NCBI GenBank assembly: GCA_900315495.1
Contig: OMZJ01000008.1
Location: 1-64,000 of the forward strand
Source: an uncultured Lachnospiraceae bacterium
Lineage (GTDB): Bacteria > Bacillota > Clostridia > Lachnospirales > Lachnospiraceae
Length of the DNA: 64,000 nt
Direction of reading: 5' to 3'
Positions 53,756 to 61,833 of the stretch are shown piece by piece; the first letter of the stretch is position 1, and each line of letters begins with the position of its first letter. Both the position numbers and the translations under genes were made by a program. The notes beneath the pieces were generated by a model, which worked only from the letters and a program-made list of their open reading frames with translations, had not been told where the DNA came from and ran no database searches.

Positions 53756-53853
53756 GACTGCTTTCCGGAAACCTTCAGACCGGCTCCGGCAAAGGAGTTG
53801 TTTTCCGGAAACCATCGGATCATTTTCGGAAGAAATAAGATCGTTCAAGGGCA

Positions 53854-53882
53854 TTGAATCGTAATGCCCGGGGATGTATAAT
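53854..53882 (+). promoter_or_regulatory. Promoter for the Gls24-nusB region
   Basis: TTGAAT (4/6), an exact 17-bp spacer and consensus TATAAT lie 57 bp before the Gls24 start. Likely the main promoter for this gene and perhaps for the nusB to recN run. Confidence 0.72.
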
Positions 53883-53939
53883 ACACAGAGACCAGCTTGG
53901 TTATTCACCGAAGCTTCAGTGCGCTTCAGGAGGGAAAAT

Positions 53940-54317
53940 ATGCCGAGAGACAGCAGATCAGATACAGTAACACTGTCACTGGAGGAAAACTCCGGTGAGC
54001 TGAAAATCGCAAATGAGGTAGTGGCGATCATCGCGGCGCTTGCCGCCACCGAGGTGGAAGGGGTGGTTTCGCTGGTCGGGAACGCCACACATGAGATTAT
54101 CGCAAAGCAGGGGCTTCGCAGCCAGTCCAGGGGTATCAATGTCGCCGTGGACGGGACGGAGGTCACGGTACAGATTTCCATCATTATCAAGTATGGCTAC
54201 AGCGTGCCGGATGTATCGGCCAAGGTACAGGAGCGGGTGAAGAACGCGATTGAGAACATGGCGGGGCTGCAGGTGCGCTCCGTGGATGTTTCGATTGCCG
54301 GTGTGGATGTCGCCTGA
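53940..54317 (+). CDS. Asp23/Gls24 family protein
   Basis: 125 residues. The Asp23/Gls24 fold is seen in GELKIANEVVAIIAALAATE, VEGVVSLVGNATHEI, VAVDGTEVTVQISIIIKYG and RVKNAIENMAGLQVRSVDV. Members support envelope homeostasis or alkaline stress tolerance, and a copy just before nusB is common in Firmicutes. The ATG at 53940 follows AGGAGGGAAA. Codons before it read as leader. Confidence 0.93.
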   Translation: MPRDSRSDTVTLSLEENSGELKIANEVVAIIAALAATEVEGVVSLVGNATHEIIAKQGLRSQSRGINVAVDGTEVTVQISIIIKYGYSVPDVSAKVQERVKNAIENMAGLQVRSVDVSIAGVDVA

Positions 54318-54498
54318 GCCGGACCGCTGATCCGGCGGCAGACATTCTCCGCGAGTGCAGGCAGACCGGTGCCCTGTGTTTTGACTGCGGAATCCGTCCG
54401 CGCATGACTTCATGCCGACAGGATCCGTCCGCGCCGAAAACACGGGGCTTTCTTCATTTTAGAAGCAGAGACATTTCCAGAGCAGAGACAGGGAAAAT

Positions 54499-55011
54499 AT
54501 GAACCGCAGAAAATTAAGAGATTATACATTCAAATGCATTTTTCACGCTTCGTTCTATAACAGGGAGGATCTCCCCGGCCAGATGGAACTGTTCCTTCAG
54601 GATACCGACATCCCTGAGGATGCGAACGAGCCGGACGAAGCAGACACCGCGGATGGCAGAACGGCTGTCCCGGAGGCAAAGACCGCTGCCCCTGCACCGG
54701 CTCCCCTGACGGAAAAAGAGCAGCAGGCGGTGCTGCAGCGGGCAGAGGATGTGCTTTCGCATCTGGACGAGATTGACCGGATGATTACCGAAAAGACCGA
54801 GGGATGGTCGCCGGAGCGCATGAATCAGGTCGATCTTTCCATCATCCGCCTTGCTCTGTATGAGATGCACTTTGACAGCGATGTGCCGGAAGGGGTCGCC
54901 ATCAACGAAGCGGTCAACCTGGCCAGAAAATACGGCGGCGACAGCTCTCCGAAATTCGTCAACGGGGTGCTGGCCCGGTTTGTCACGGGGGAGAACGGCG
55001 GGGAGGCGTAA
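54499..55011 (+). CDS. nusB: Transcription antitermination factor NusB
   Basis: 170 residues, longer than the usual 135-150. The N-terminus RRKLRDYTFKCIFHASFYN and the C-terminal half WSPERMNQVDLSIIRLALYEM, AINEAVNLARKYGGDSSPKF, VNGVLARF are clear NusB. An acidic, Ala/Pro-rich insertion at about 34-75 (PDEADTADGRT, APAPAPLTEKE) accounts for the extra length and probably loops out. It binds boxA RNA with NusE for rRNA antitermination. The stop overlaps the xseA ATG by one base. The 181-bp gap upstream shows no gene. Confidence 0.93.
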   Translation: MNRRKLRDYTFKCIFHASFYNREDLPGQMELFLQDTDIPEDANEPDEADTADGRTAVPEAKTAAPAPAPLTEKEQQAVLQRAEDVLSHLDEIDRMITEKTEGWSPERMNQVDLSIIRLALYEMHFDSDVPEGVAINEAVNLARKYGGDSSPKFVNGVLARFVTGENGGEA

Positions 55012-56384
55012 TGGCGTCCGTTTTTACGGTTTCGCAGGTCGCCGGGTACATCCGGCGTCTTTTTGACGCGGATTATCTTCTGAACCGGATTCAGGTAAAG
55101 GGCGAGGTCTCCAACTGCAAGTACCACTCCAGCGGGCACCTGTATTTCACCCTGAAGGATGCCACGGCCGGGCTTTCCTGCGTGATGTTTGCCGGCTCCC
55201 GGAGAACCACGGATGTCCGGCTGGAAAACGGCATGCAGATCACGGCGGGGGGAAGCATCCGCGCCTATGCCCGGGACGGCCGGTATGAACTGGTCGTGAC
55301 CTCCCTGGAAAAAGAGGGAGTCGGCGAACTGTATCAGATCTTTGCGCGCCGTAAGCAGGAATTCGAGGAGATGGGCATGTTCGCCCCGGAGTACAAGAAA
55401 CCGATTCCCCGGTTTGTCTCCACGGTCGGCGTGGTGACCGCGCCTTCCGGCGCCGCCATCCATGACATCATCAATATCACCCACCGTCGCAACCCCAGTG
55501 TGCAGTTGATTCTGGTGCCGGCACTGGTGCAGGGGCCGGGCGCCGCACACAGCATAGCGTCGGCCGTCCGGCTCTGTGATTCCCTGCACACCGATGTGAT
55601 GATCGTCGGCCGCGGCGGCGGTTCTATGGAGGATTTGTGGGCGTTCAACGAGGAAGAGACGGCGATGGCCGTGTTCGAGTGCGCGACGCCGGTTATCTCC
55701 GCCGTCGGCCATGAGACCGACTTTACCATCACCGATTTTGTGGCGGACCTGCGGGCGCCGACACCGTCAGCGGCGGCGGAGCTTGCCGTGTTTGACCTGC
55801 AGGCCTTTGACCAGTCCCTGCAACAGAGGCAGGAGCGGCTGATTTCCCTGATGCGCTCATCCTGCGCTCTGGCGCGGAGCCGCACCGAAAAGGCAGCGCT
55901 CTCGCTGAAGCTGGCGGACCCCGGCGTGAAAATCAGAAGGCAGCGGGAGCTTCTCGAAAATCTGCGGGAGCGTCTGGATCGCGCCGCATCCGGCCGGATC
56001 GAATGGTACCGGAACCGGACGGCAGAGGACGGGAAACGGCTGGCTGCCTCGATGCAGGCTGTGCCGGACCGGCTGCGCCGGAGGCTGGAGATTGCGTCCG
56101 GAAAGCTCTCGGGTGTGTCCCCGCTGGCGCGGATGGCGTCGGGCTATGCCTTTGTGACGGATACCGCCGGCAGTCCGGTGCGGTCTGTCACGGAAATTCC
56201 GGAGGATCGGGCGCTGCGCCTGTACTGGAAAGACGGGCAGGCGGATGTCACCGTGCAGAAAATCGTTCCGAATCCGCAGATCCTGCCCGGTATGCCCGGG
56301 AAAGCGGGAGATACTGCGCGGAAAGACGGACCGGCCGGGACGCAGGAGAACCCGTCAGACGCAGGAGGAGATGCCGTCAGATGA
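55011..56384 (+). CDS. xseA: Exodeoxyribonuclease VII large subunit
   Basis: 457 residues. The N-terminal OB fold (VKGEVSNCKYHSSGHLYFTL) is followed by the catalytic domain with VGVVTAPSGAAIHDIINI, MIVGRGGGSMEDLWAFNEE, VISAVGHETDFTITDFVADL and RAPTPSAAAEL. A coiled-coil region leads to the C-terminus, and a Gly/Pro/Asp-rich tail of about 35 residues ends it. It forms the ssDNA exonuclease with XseB, encoded next with an ATGA overlap. Confidence 0.97.
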   Translation: MASVFTVSQVAGYIRRLFDADYLLNRIQVKGEVSNCKYHSSGHLYFTLKDATAGLSCVMFAGSRRTTDVRLENGMQITAGGSIRAYARDGRYELVVTSLEKEGVGELYQIFARRKQEFEEMGMFAPEYKKPIPRFVSTVGVVTAPSGAAIHDIINITHRRNPSVQLILVPALVQGPGAAHSIASAVRLCDSLHTDVMIVGRGGGSMEDLWAFNEEETAMAVFECATPVISAVGHETDFTITDFVADLRAPTPSAAAELAVFDLQAFDQSLQQRQERLISLMRSSCALARSRTEKAALSLKLADPGVKIRRQRELLENLRERLDRAASGRIEWYRNRTAEDGKRLAASMQAVPDRLRRRLEIASGKLSGVSPLARMASGYAFVTDTAGSPVRSVTEIPEDRALRLYWKDGQADVTVQKIVPNPQILPGMPGKAGDTARKDGPAGTQENPSDAGGDAVR

Positions 56385-56719
56385 AAATTGAGGAAAAACT
56401 GGACCGCCTGAACCAGATCACGGCGGAGATGGAGAGCGGGACCCTGTCCCTGGAGGATTCGCTGAAGCGATTCGAGGAGGGCATCCGGCTGGTCCGGGAA
56501 TGCAGCAGCGAGATTGACCGTGCGGAGAAAACGATCCGGGTCATTCAGGACGGCGAAGCCGCCGGGCTTTCGGGAGAAGGTCCGGATGGAGAAACCGGAG
56601 CAGTGTCAGAAGAAGGCCGAAACAGAGGGACCCAGGCAGCACCGGAAGAGAATCCGGATCTGGACGCAGAAACCGGAGCAGTGCCGGAGGCGGACGGATT
56701 CCGGGAGGCGGAAGAATGA
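56381..56719 (+). CDS. xseB: Exodeoxyribonuclease VII small subunit with acidic tail
   Basis: 112 residues, while XseB is usually about 65-85. Residues 1-60 are the helical hairpin (KLDRLNQITAEMESGTLSLE, DSLKRFEEGIRLVREC). The rest is an acidic Gly/Glu/Ala tail with a near repeat (ETGAVSEE, ETGAVPEA). The tail may be disordered. Several copies of the small subunit bind one XseA. Overlaps both xseA and ispA by four bases. Confidence 0.9.
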   Translation: MKIEEKLDRLNQITAEMESGTLSLEDSLKRFEEGIRLVRECSSEIDRAEKTIRVIQDGEAAGLSGEGPDGETGAVSEEGRNRGTQAAPEENPDLDAETGAVPEADGFREAEE

Positions 56720-57606
56720 GTGCGTGGAGTGAGGAATTTCAGAGAAGACAGGCAGAGGCGGAGCAGGCGGTGCAGCGCTTTCTTCCGAAGAGCGCCGCGC
56801 TGCAGCGAACGCTGGCCGATGCTTCCTGCTACAGTGTGGAGGCCGGCGGCAAACGGATCCGCCCGCTCCTCATGAAGGCGGTCTACGACAGCTTCGGCGG
56901 TCGGGAACGGGGAATGGAAGCCTTCATGGCAGCGATGGAGATGATTCATTCGTCCTCTCTGGTCCATGATGATCTCCCCTGCATTGACAATGACGAGCTG
57001 CGGCGGGGCAGGCCGTCGGTCTGGAAAAAGTTCGGATTCGACATCGCGGTGCTGGCCGGCGACAATCTCGAGATCGAGGCGTTCCATGCGGCTGCGCAGT
57101 CGGTGCAGGAGGGAGTGGATCCCGCGCGGGCGATGGCGGCACTGGACATCCTCGCCCGGAAATCCGCGACAGAGGGAATGCTCGGCGGTCAGAGCGTGGA
57201 TGTGGAGCTGACGGGGAAGCCGCTCAGCCGGGAACAGCTGCGCTTCATCTACGAGAAAAAGACCGGCGCGCTCCTGGAGGCGTCCATGATGATCGGCTGT
57301 GCGCTGGCCGGCGGGTCCCGCGAAGAGATCGAAGCGTGTGAAAAAATCGGTTCCCTTACCGGTCTGGCGTTCCAGATCCGGGACGACATCCTGGATGTCA
57401 CCTCCTCGGAGCAGGAGCTGGGGAAGCCGATCGGAAGCGACGAGAAAAACGGCAAGACCACGTGGGTGTCCCTCTACGGACTGCAGAAGGCAGAAACGGA
57501 TGTGGATGCCTTCTCCCGCGAGGCGGTGGAGCGGATGCGGAGACTTCGGCCGGAGGATACGTTCCTCCCCGGGCTGATTGCGGCACTGGCAGAGAGAAAG
57601 CATTGA
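56716..57606 (+). CDS. ispA: Polyprenyl (farnesyl/geranylgeranyl) diphosphate synthase
   Basis: 296 residues of the trans-prenyltransferase family. The first Asp-rich motif is SSLVHDDLPCIDNDELRRG (DDxxxxD) and the second FQIRDDILD. The substrate lysine and arginine lie in VEAGGKRIRPLL. It condenses IPP with DMAPP/GPP to make FPP, the precursor of undecaprenyl phosphate and quinone tails. Its place between xseB and dxs is the standard one. Chain length (C15 or C20) cannot be read with confidence. Confidence 0.95.
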   Translation: MSAWSEEFQRRQAEAEQAVQRFLPKSAALQRTLADASCYSVEAGGKRIRPLLMKAVYDSFGGRERGMEAFMAAMEMIHSSSLVHDDLPCIDNDELRRGRPSVWKKFGFDIAVLAGDNLEIEAFHAAAQSVQEGVDPARAMAALDILARKSATEGMLGGQSVDVELTGKPLSREQLRFIYEKKTGALLEASMMIGCALAGGSREEIEACEKIGSLTGLAFQIRDDILDVTSSEQELGKPIGSDEKNGKTTWVSLYGLQKAETDVDAFSREAVERMRRLRPEDTFLPGLIAALAERKH

Positions 57607-57641
57607 GCCTGCGGTATTCTTTTCAGGGGGTAGGGGCAGAA

Positions 57642-59651
57642 ATGGTACTGGAAAAAATTCAGAAGCCGAATGACGTGAAAAAACTGCCCGCCTGGCAGCT
57701 TCCCATTCTGGCATCTGAAATACGCGAATTTCTGATCACAAAGGTCAGCGAGAACGGCGGCCATCTGGCGTCCAATCTCGGGACGGTGGAACTGACGATT
57801 GCGCTGCACCGGTGTCTGGATTTCCCGGAGGACCGGCTGATCTTTGACGTCGGCCACCAGAGCTATACGCATAAGATCCTCACGGGGCGGAAGGATGATT
57901 TTGATACGCTGCGCAAGTACGGCGGCCTGTCCGGCTTTCCGAAGATCTACGAGTCGGACTGCGACGCGTTCGGGACAGGGCACAGCTCCACCTCCATCAG
58001 TGCCGGCCTCGGCATGGCGGTTGCCCGGGATCTGCAGCACCGGAAGAACACCGTCGTCTCCGTCATCGGGGACGGCGCGCTGACCGGCGGGATGGCCTAT
58101 GAGGCGCTGAACAACGCTTCCCTGCTGAAGAGTAATTTCATCATCATCCTGAACGACAACCACATGTCCATCTCGCCGAACGTAGGCGGAATGTCCCTTT
58201 ATCTGGCGGGCATCCGGACGAGCCAGCACTACAATGAGCTCAAGGACAATGTGCGGAGCGCCCTGCAGGGAATTCCGGGCATCGGCGACGGGCTGGCCGA
58301 CCACATCTCGCGCACGAAGAACAATCTCAAGCAGCTGATGGTTCCGGGTATGCTGTTTGAAAACATGGGCGTCACTTATCTGGGGCCGGTGGACGGACAC
58401 GATATCGCCGCGCTGACCCAGATCATTCAGGATGCGAAAAAGCTGCCCCGGGCGGTTCTGATCCATGTGCGCACCCAGAAGGGCAGGGGGTATGAACCGG
58501 CGGAGCGGCATCCCGAGTTTTATCACGGCGTGGGGCCCTTCGACCGCGAGACCGGCCGGCAGACGGAGCCGGTCCGGAAAACCTGGACGAACATCTTTTC
58601 CGATATCCTGCTCCGGCTGGGAGAGCAGGACAACAAGATTGTCGCGGTGACGGCGGCCATGCCGGAGGGCACGGGCACTGCCGCATTCGGGCGCAGGTAC
58701 CCGGACCGCTTCTTCGACGTGGGCATCGCGGAGGAGCATGCCGTGACGTTCAGCGCGGGGCTGGCCCGGGAGGGGTATCATCCGGTCTGCGCTGTGTATT
58801 CCTCCTTCCTGCAGCGCGGGTATGACCAGATCCTGCATGACGTCTGCATCCAGAAGCTGCCGGTGATCTTTGCCGTCGACCGGGCGGGAATCGTCGGGCG
58901 GGACGGCGAGACCCACCAGGGGGTCTTTGACCTGTCCTACCTGCGGATGATCCCGGGGATGACGGTGATTGCGCCGAAGAACATGCGGGAGATGCAGGCG
59001 GCGTTTCAGTTTGCCGACTGCTTCCAGGGCCCGGTGACGATCCGCTATCCGCGGGGCAGCTGCATCACCAGCCTGTCGGAGTACAATGCGCCGATGGTGT
59101 ACGGGCGCGCGGAAATCCTCTTTGCGGGGAGCGACGCGGTGTTCTTCGCGGTGGGATCCATGGTCCGGACGGCGGTGCACGCAGCGCGGATTCTCAGCGC
59201 GGAGGGAATTTCCGCGGCTGTGGTGAACCTGCGGTTCGTCCGCCCGCTGGACCGGGAGACCATCCTGCGGGAGCTCTCCGCCCATGCGCTCGCCGTCACG
59301 CTGGAGGAGAACGTGCTCGCCGGCGGCGTCGGCGAGGCGATTGCGGCGATGAGCGCCGAGGAAGGCTGCGGGACAAGGATTCTTCGGGTCGGGGTGCCGG
59401 ACCGCTTCGTGCCCCAGGGATCGCCGGAGGAGCTGAAGAAGAAGCTGGGCATGGACGCGGGATCTGTCGCCGCCCGCGTGCGGTGCGCGCTGGGAAGAAA
59501 GGCGCCGGAAGCCGCACAGGGCGCAGAGGTTCCGGCTGCACAGGCGGCACAGGGCCGGGCGGACCGGCAGGCGCCGGAAAAACCGGCGGATTCCCCGGAA
59601 GGGCCGGATGGCTCCGGAACGCCCGGAGAACAGAACAGGGGGAACAGATGA
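57642..59651 (+). CDS. dxs: 1-deoxy-D-xylulose-5-phosphate synthase
   Basis: 669 residues. The ThDP domain has DVGHQSYTHKILTGR and IGDGALTGGMAYEALNN; the activating glutamate is in GIAEEHAVTFSAGLA. It condenses pyruvate and glyceraldehyde-3-phosphate, the first step of the MEP isoprenoid pathway that feeds ispA upstream. The last 50 residues or so are an Ala/Pro/Gly/Gln-rich tail beyond the normal C-terminus. The ATG at 57642 has TAGGGGCAG upstream; longer in-frame readings overlap ispA. The stop overlaps tlyA. Confidence 0.97.
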   Translation: MVLEKIQKPNDVKKLPAWQLPILASEIREFLITKVSENGGHLASNLGTVELTIALHRCLDFPEDRLIFDVGHQSYTHKILTGRKDDFDTLRKYGGLSGFPKIYESDCDAFGTGHSSTSISAGLGMAVARDLQHRKNTVVSVIGDGALTGGMAYEALNNASLLKSNFIIILNDNHMSISPNVGGMSLYLAGIRTSQHYNELKDNVRSALQGIPGIGDGLADHISRTKNNLKQLMVPGMLFENMGVTYLGPVDGHDIAALTQIIQDAKKLPRAVLIHVRTQKGRGYEPAERHPEFYHGVGPFDRETGRQTEPVRKTWTNIFSDILLRLGEQDNKIVAVTAAMPEGTGTAAFGRRYPDRFFDVGIAEEHAVTFSAGLAREGYHPVCAVYSSFLQRGYDQILHDVCIQKLPVIFAVDRAGIVGRDGETHQGVFDLSYLRMIPGMTVIAPKNMREMQAAFQFADCFQGPVTIRYPRGSCITSLSEYNAPMVYGRAEILFAGSDAVFFAVGSMVRTAVHAARILSAEGISAAVVNLRFVRPLDRETILRELSAHALAVTLEENVLAGGVGEAIAAMSAEEGCGTRILRVGVPDRFVPQGSPEELKKKLGMDAGSVAARVRCALGRKAPEAAQGAEVPAAQAAQGRADRQAPEKPADSPEGPDGSGTPGEQNRGNR

Positions 59652-60469
59652 AGGAACGGCTGGATGTTCTTCTGGTGAGCAAGGGCCTTGCGCCCTCCCG
59701 GGAGAAGGCAAAGGCCCTGATCATGGAAGGCCTCGTGTATGTCAGCGGCCAGAAGGAGGACAAGGCGGGGTCGGTGTTTGACCCGGCCGATCCGATCGAG
59801 GTGCGGGGAAACGGCCTCCGGTACGTGTCCCGCGGCGGGCTGAAGCTGGAGAAGGCCATGCAGGTTTTTCCCGTGAGCCCGGAGGGAAAAATCTGCATGG
59901 ACGTGGGCGCCTCCACCGGCGGATTCACGGACTGCATGCTGCAGAACGGCGCACGCAGGGTCTACGCGGTGGATGTGGGCTACGGCCAGCTGGACTGGAA
60001 GCTCCGCAACAACCCGGCGGTCGTCTGCATGGAGAAGACAAACATCCGCTATGTGACGCCGGAGCAGATCCCGGACCGGATCCAGTTTGCCTCCGTGGAT
60101 GTCTCCTTCATCTCGCTGGAGAAGGTTTTTCCCGCGCTCCGGGCGCTCCTGACGCCGGATGCGTCCGTGGTCTGCCTTGTGAAGCCCCAGTTTGAGGCGG
60201 GGCGGGAGAAGGTCGGCAAGAAGGGTGTCGTGAGAGACCCGGCTGTCCACGCGGAAGTCATCGAAAAGGTTCTCGGGCTGGCGCAGCAGAACGGTTTCGG
60301 CGTGTGTGGGCTGGACTACTCCCCGATCCGCGGGCCGGAGGGCAACATCGAATATCTGCTCTGCCTGTCCGTGGATCCCGGTCAGGCGGCGGACAGGCTG
60401 CCGGATGCCGCGGCAGTGGTCCGCGCTTCCCATGCGGCGCTGGATGCCGGCAGGGCACAGGAAAAATGA
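59648..60469 (+). CDS. tlyA: TlyA-family rRNA 2'-O-methyltransferase / S4-domain protein
   Basis: 273 residues. The N-terminal S4 RNA-binding domain is RLDVLLVSKGLAPSREKAKA. The FtsJ-like methyltransferase domain has the SAM motif ICMDVGASTGGFTDCMLQNG and VKPQFEAGREKVGKKGVV. TlyA enzymes methylate ribose in 16S and 23S rRNA; some members are annotated as hemolysins on weak grounds. ATGA overlaps with dxs and nadK. Confidence 0.95.
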   Translation: MKERLDVLLVSKGLAPSREKAKALIMEGLVYVSGQKEDKAGSVFDPADPIEVRGNGLRYVSRGGLKLEKAMQVFPVSPEGKICMDVGASTGGFTDCMLQNGARRVYAVDVGYGQLDWKLRNNPAVVCMEKTNIRYVTPEQIPDRIQFASVDVSFISLEKVFPALRALLTPDASVVCLVKPQFEAGREKVGKKGVVRDPAVHAEVIEKVLGLAQQNGFGVCGLDYSPIRGPEGNIEYLLCLSVDPGQAADRLPDAAAVVRASHAALDAGRAQEK

Positions 60470-61341
60470 AGAATTTCTGGATTGTACCCAATTATTCCAA
60501 ACCGCAGACGACAGGCTGTGCCGGCCGCATCCGACAGACCCTGACCAAGGCCGGTGCCGCGTGTGAAATCGCACCGGCGCTGCAGGGCGAAGACGCGTGC
60601 CGGGCCGGCGCGGGAGATATTCCGGCCGATACCGAATGCGTGATTGTCCTGGGCGGGGACGGCACCTTGATCAAGGCCTTCCGCGACCTGGCGCTGGCAG
60701 GGCGGGACCTTCCGGTGATCGGCGTGAACCTGGGCCACATCGGGTATCTGGCTGAGACCGACGAGGCTCATGTGGATGAGATGTGCGCCTGCCTTCTGGA
60801 GGACCGCTATTATATCGAAAACCGCATGCGGATCGCGGGGACGGTGTTCCGGGGAGGTGCGCAGATCTACCAGGGCGAGGCCCTCAACGACATCATTCTG
60901 ACCCGGCGGGAGACCATGAAGATGGTCTATTTTTCGCTGGAGGTGGACGGCATGTACCTGAGCAGCTATGCGGCGGACGGCATGATCACCGCCACGCCCA
61001 CCGGGTCGACGGCCTACAACCTCTCGGCAGGCGGGCCGATCATCCTGCCGAAATCCCGGATGATGGTGCTGACCCCGATCTGCCCGCATACGATGAGCAA
61101 TGCGCGCAGCATCGTGATTCCGGCGGATTCCGTGGTGGAGATGAAGGTGGAGCGGCGCTCGGGGGAGAGCGGAAACGGCTCGGCCTGCGTCAATTTCGAC
61201 GCCGGGGTATCGATTCCCCTTCTGCCGGGAGACCGGCTGCAGATTTGCCGGGCGGAAGTGCCCGCCCGCATGATCCGGATCCGTGAGACAGGATTTCTGG
61301 AGACGCTCCGGAAAAAACTGGATATCCAGACAGGGAGGTAA
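60466..61341 (+). CDS. nadK: NAD kinase
   Basis: 291 residues. The catalytic GGDG motif is VLGGDGTLIKAFRDLA, followed by GVNLGHIGYLAE, the NxD/E-type segment ALNDIILTR and the glycine-rich GMITATPTGSTAYNLSAGGP. It phosphorylates NAD to NADP in the cytosol. The N-terminus KNFWIVPNYSK is typical of clostridial forms. The ATG overlaps the tlyA stop. Confidence 0.96.
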   Translation: MKNFWIVPNYSKPQTTGCAGRIRQTLTKAGAACEIAPALQGEDACRAGAGDIPADTECVIVLGGDGTLIKAFRDLALAGRDLPVIGVNLGHIGYLAETDEAHVDEMCACLLEDRYYIENRMRIAGTVFRGGAQIYQGEALNDIILTRRETMKMVYFSLEVDGMYLSSYAADGMITATPTGSTAYNLSAGGPIILPKSRMMVLTPICPHTMSNARSIVIPADSVVEMKVERRSGESGNGSACVNFDAGVSIPLLPGDRLQICRAEVPARMIRIRETGFLETLRKKLDIQTGR

Positions 61342-61347
61342 TGCAGA

Positions 61348-61833
61348 ATGGCAGTAAAGACAGAACGGCAGAAAAAGATTCTGGAACTGGTCCGCACGGA
61401 GGAGATTCAGACCCAGGAAGACCTGGCGGCCAGACTGCAGCAGGCGGGATTCAATGTCACCCAGGCGACGATTTCCCGCGACATCCGTGAGCTGAAGCTG
61501 CGCAAGGTCCCGTCCCGGGAGACGGGCGCCCTGGTCTACCGGATCCAGAGCAATACCTCGGCCGACCCGGGGGAAAAGACGCTGCGGGTCCTCCGGGACA
61601 GCGTGAACGACTGCGAGACGGCGATGAACTTTCTGGTGGTGCGGACCTCCCAGGGGATGGCGATGGCAGCGGCAGCCGCCATCGACGCCTGCCGTTTTTC
61701 CGAGATTGTCGGAAGCATCGCGGGCGATGACACGGTCATGTGCGCGACCAGATCGTCCCGGGAGGCAGAAAACCTGAAGGGAATGCTGGAGGATCTGCTG
61801 AAAGTGCAGGATCACGGGAGGACAGATGCTTGA
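61348..61833 (+). CDS. argR: Arginine repressor ArgR
   Basis: 161 residues. The winged helix-turn-helix is TQEDLAARLQQAGFNVTQAT then ISRDIRELKL, and the C-terminal hexamerisation/arginine-binding domain contains IVGSIAGDDTVMCATRS (GDDT motif). It controls arginine synthesis and catabolism with arginine as co-effector. The ATG follows GGGAGGTAATGCAGA by an optimal distance. The C-terminus overlaps recN by 8 bp. Confidence 0.96.
   Translation: MAVKTERQKKILELVRTEEIQTQEDLAARLQQAGFNVTQATISRDIRELKLRKVPSRETGALVYRIQSNTSADPGEKTLRVLRDSVNDCETAMNFLVVRTSQGMAMAAAAAIDACRFSEIVGSIAGDDTVMCATRSSREAENLKGMLEDLLKVQDHGRTDA

Noticed and set aside
53756-53853. TTTCCGGAAACC repeated twice before the Gls24 promoter
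   Set aside because: Only two copies of a short self-complementary word; too little to call a regulatory element.
57474-59711. 745-codon minus-strand frame opposite dxs
   Set aside because: Antisense of a certain gene, with no motif.
59648-60469. Hemolysin role for the TlyA homologue
   Set aside because: The S4 plus FtsJ methyltransferase motifs indicate an rRNA methyltransferase; nothing in the sequence suggests a secreted toxin.
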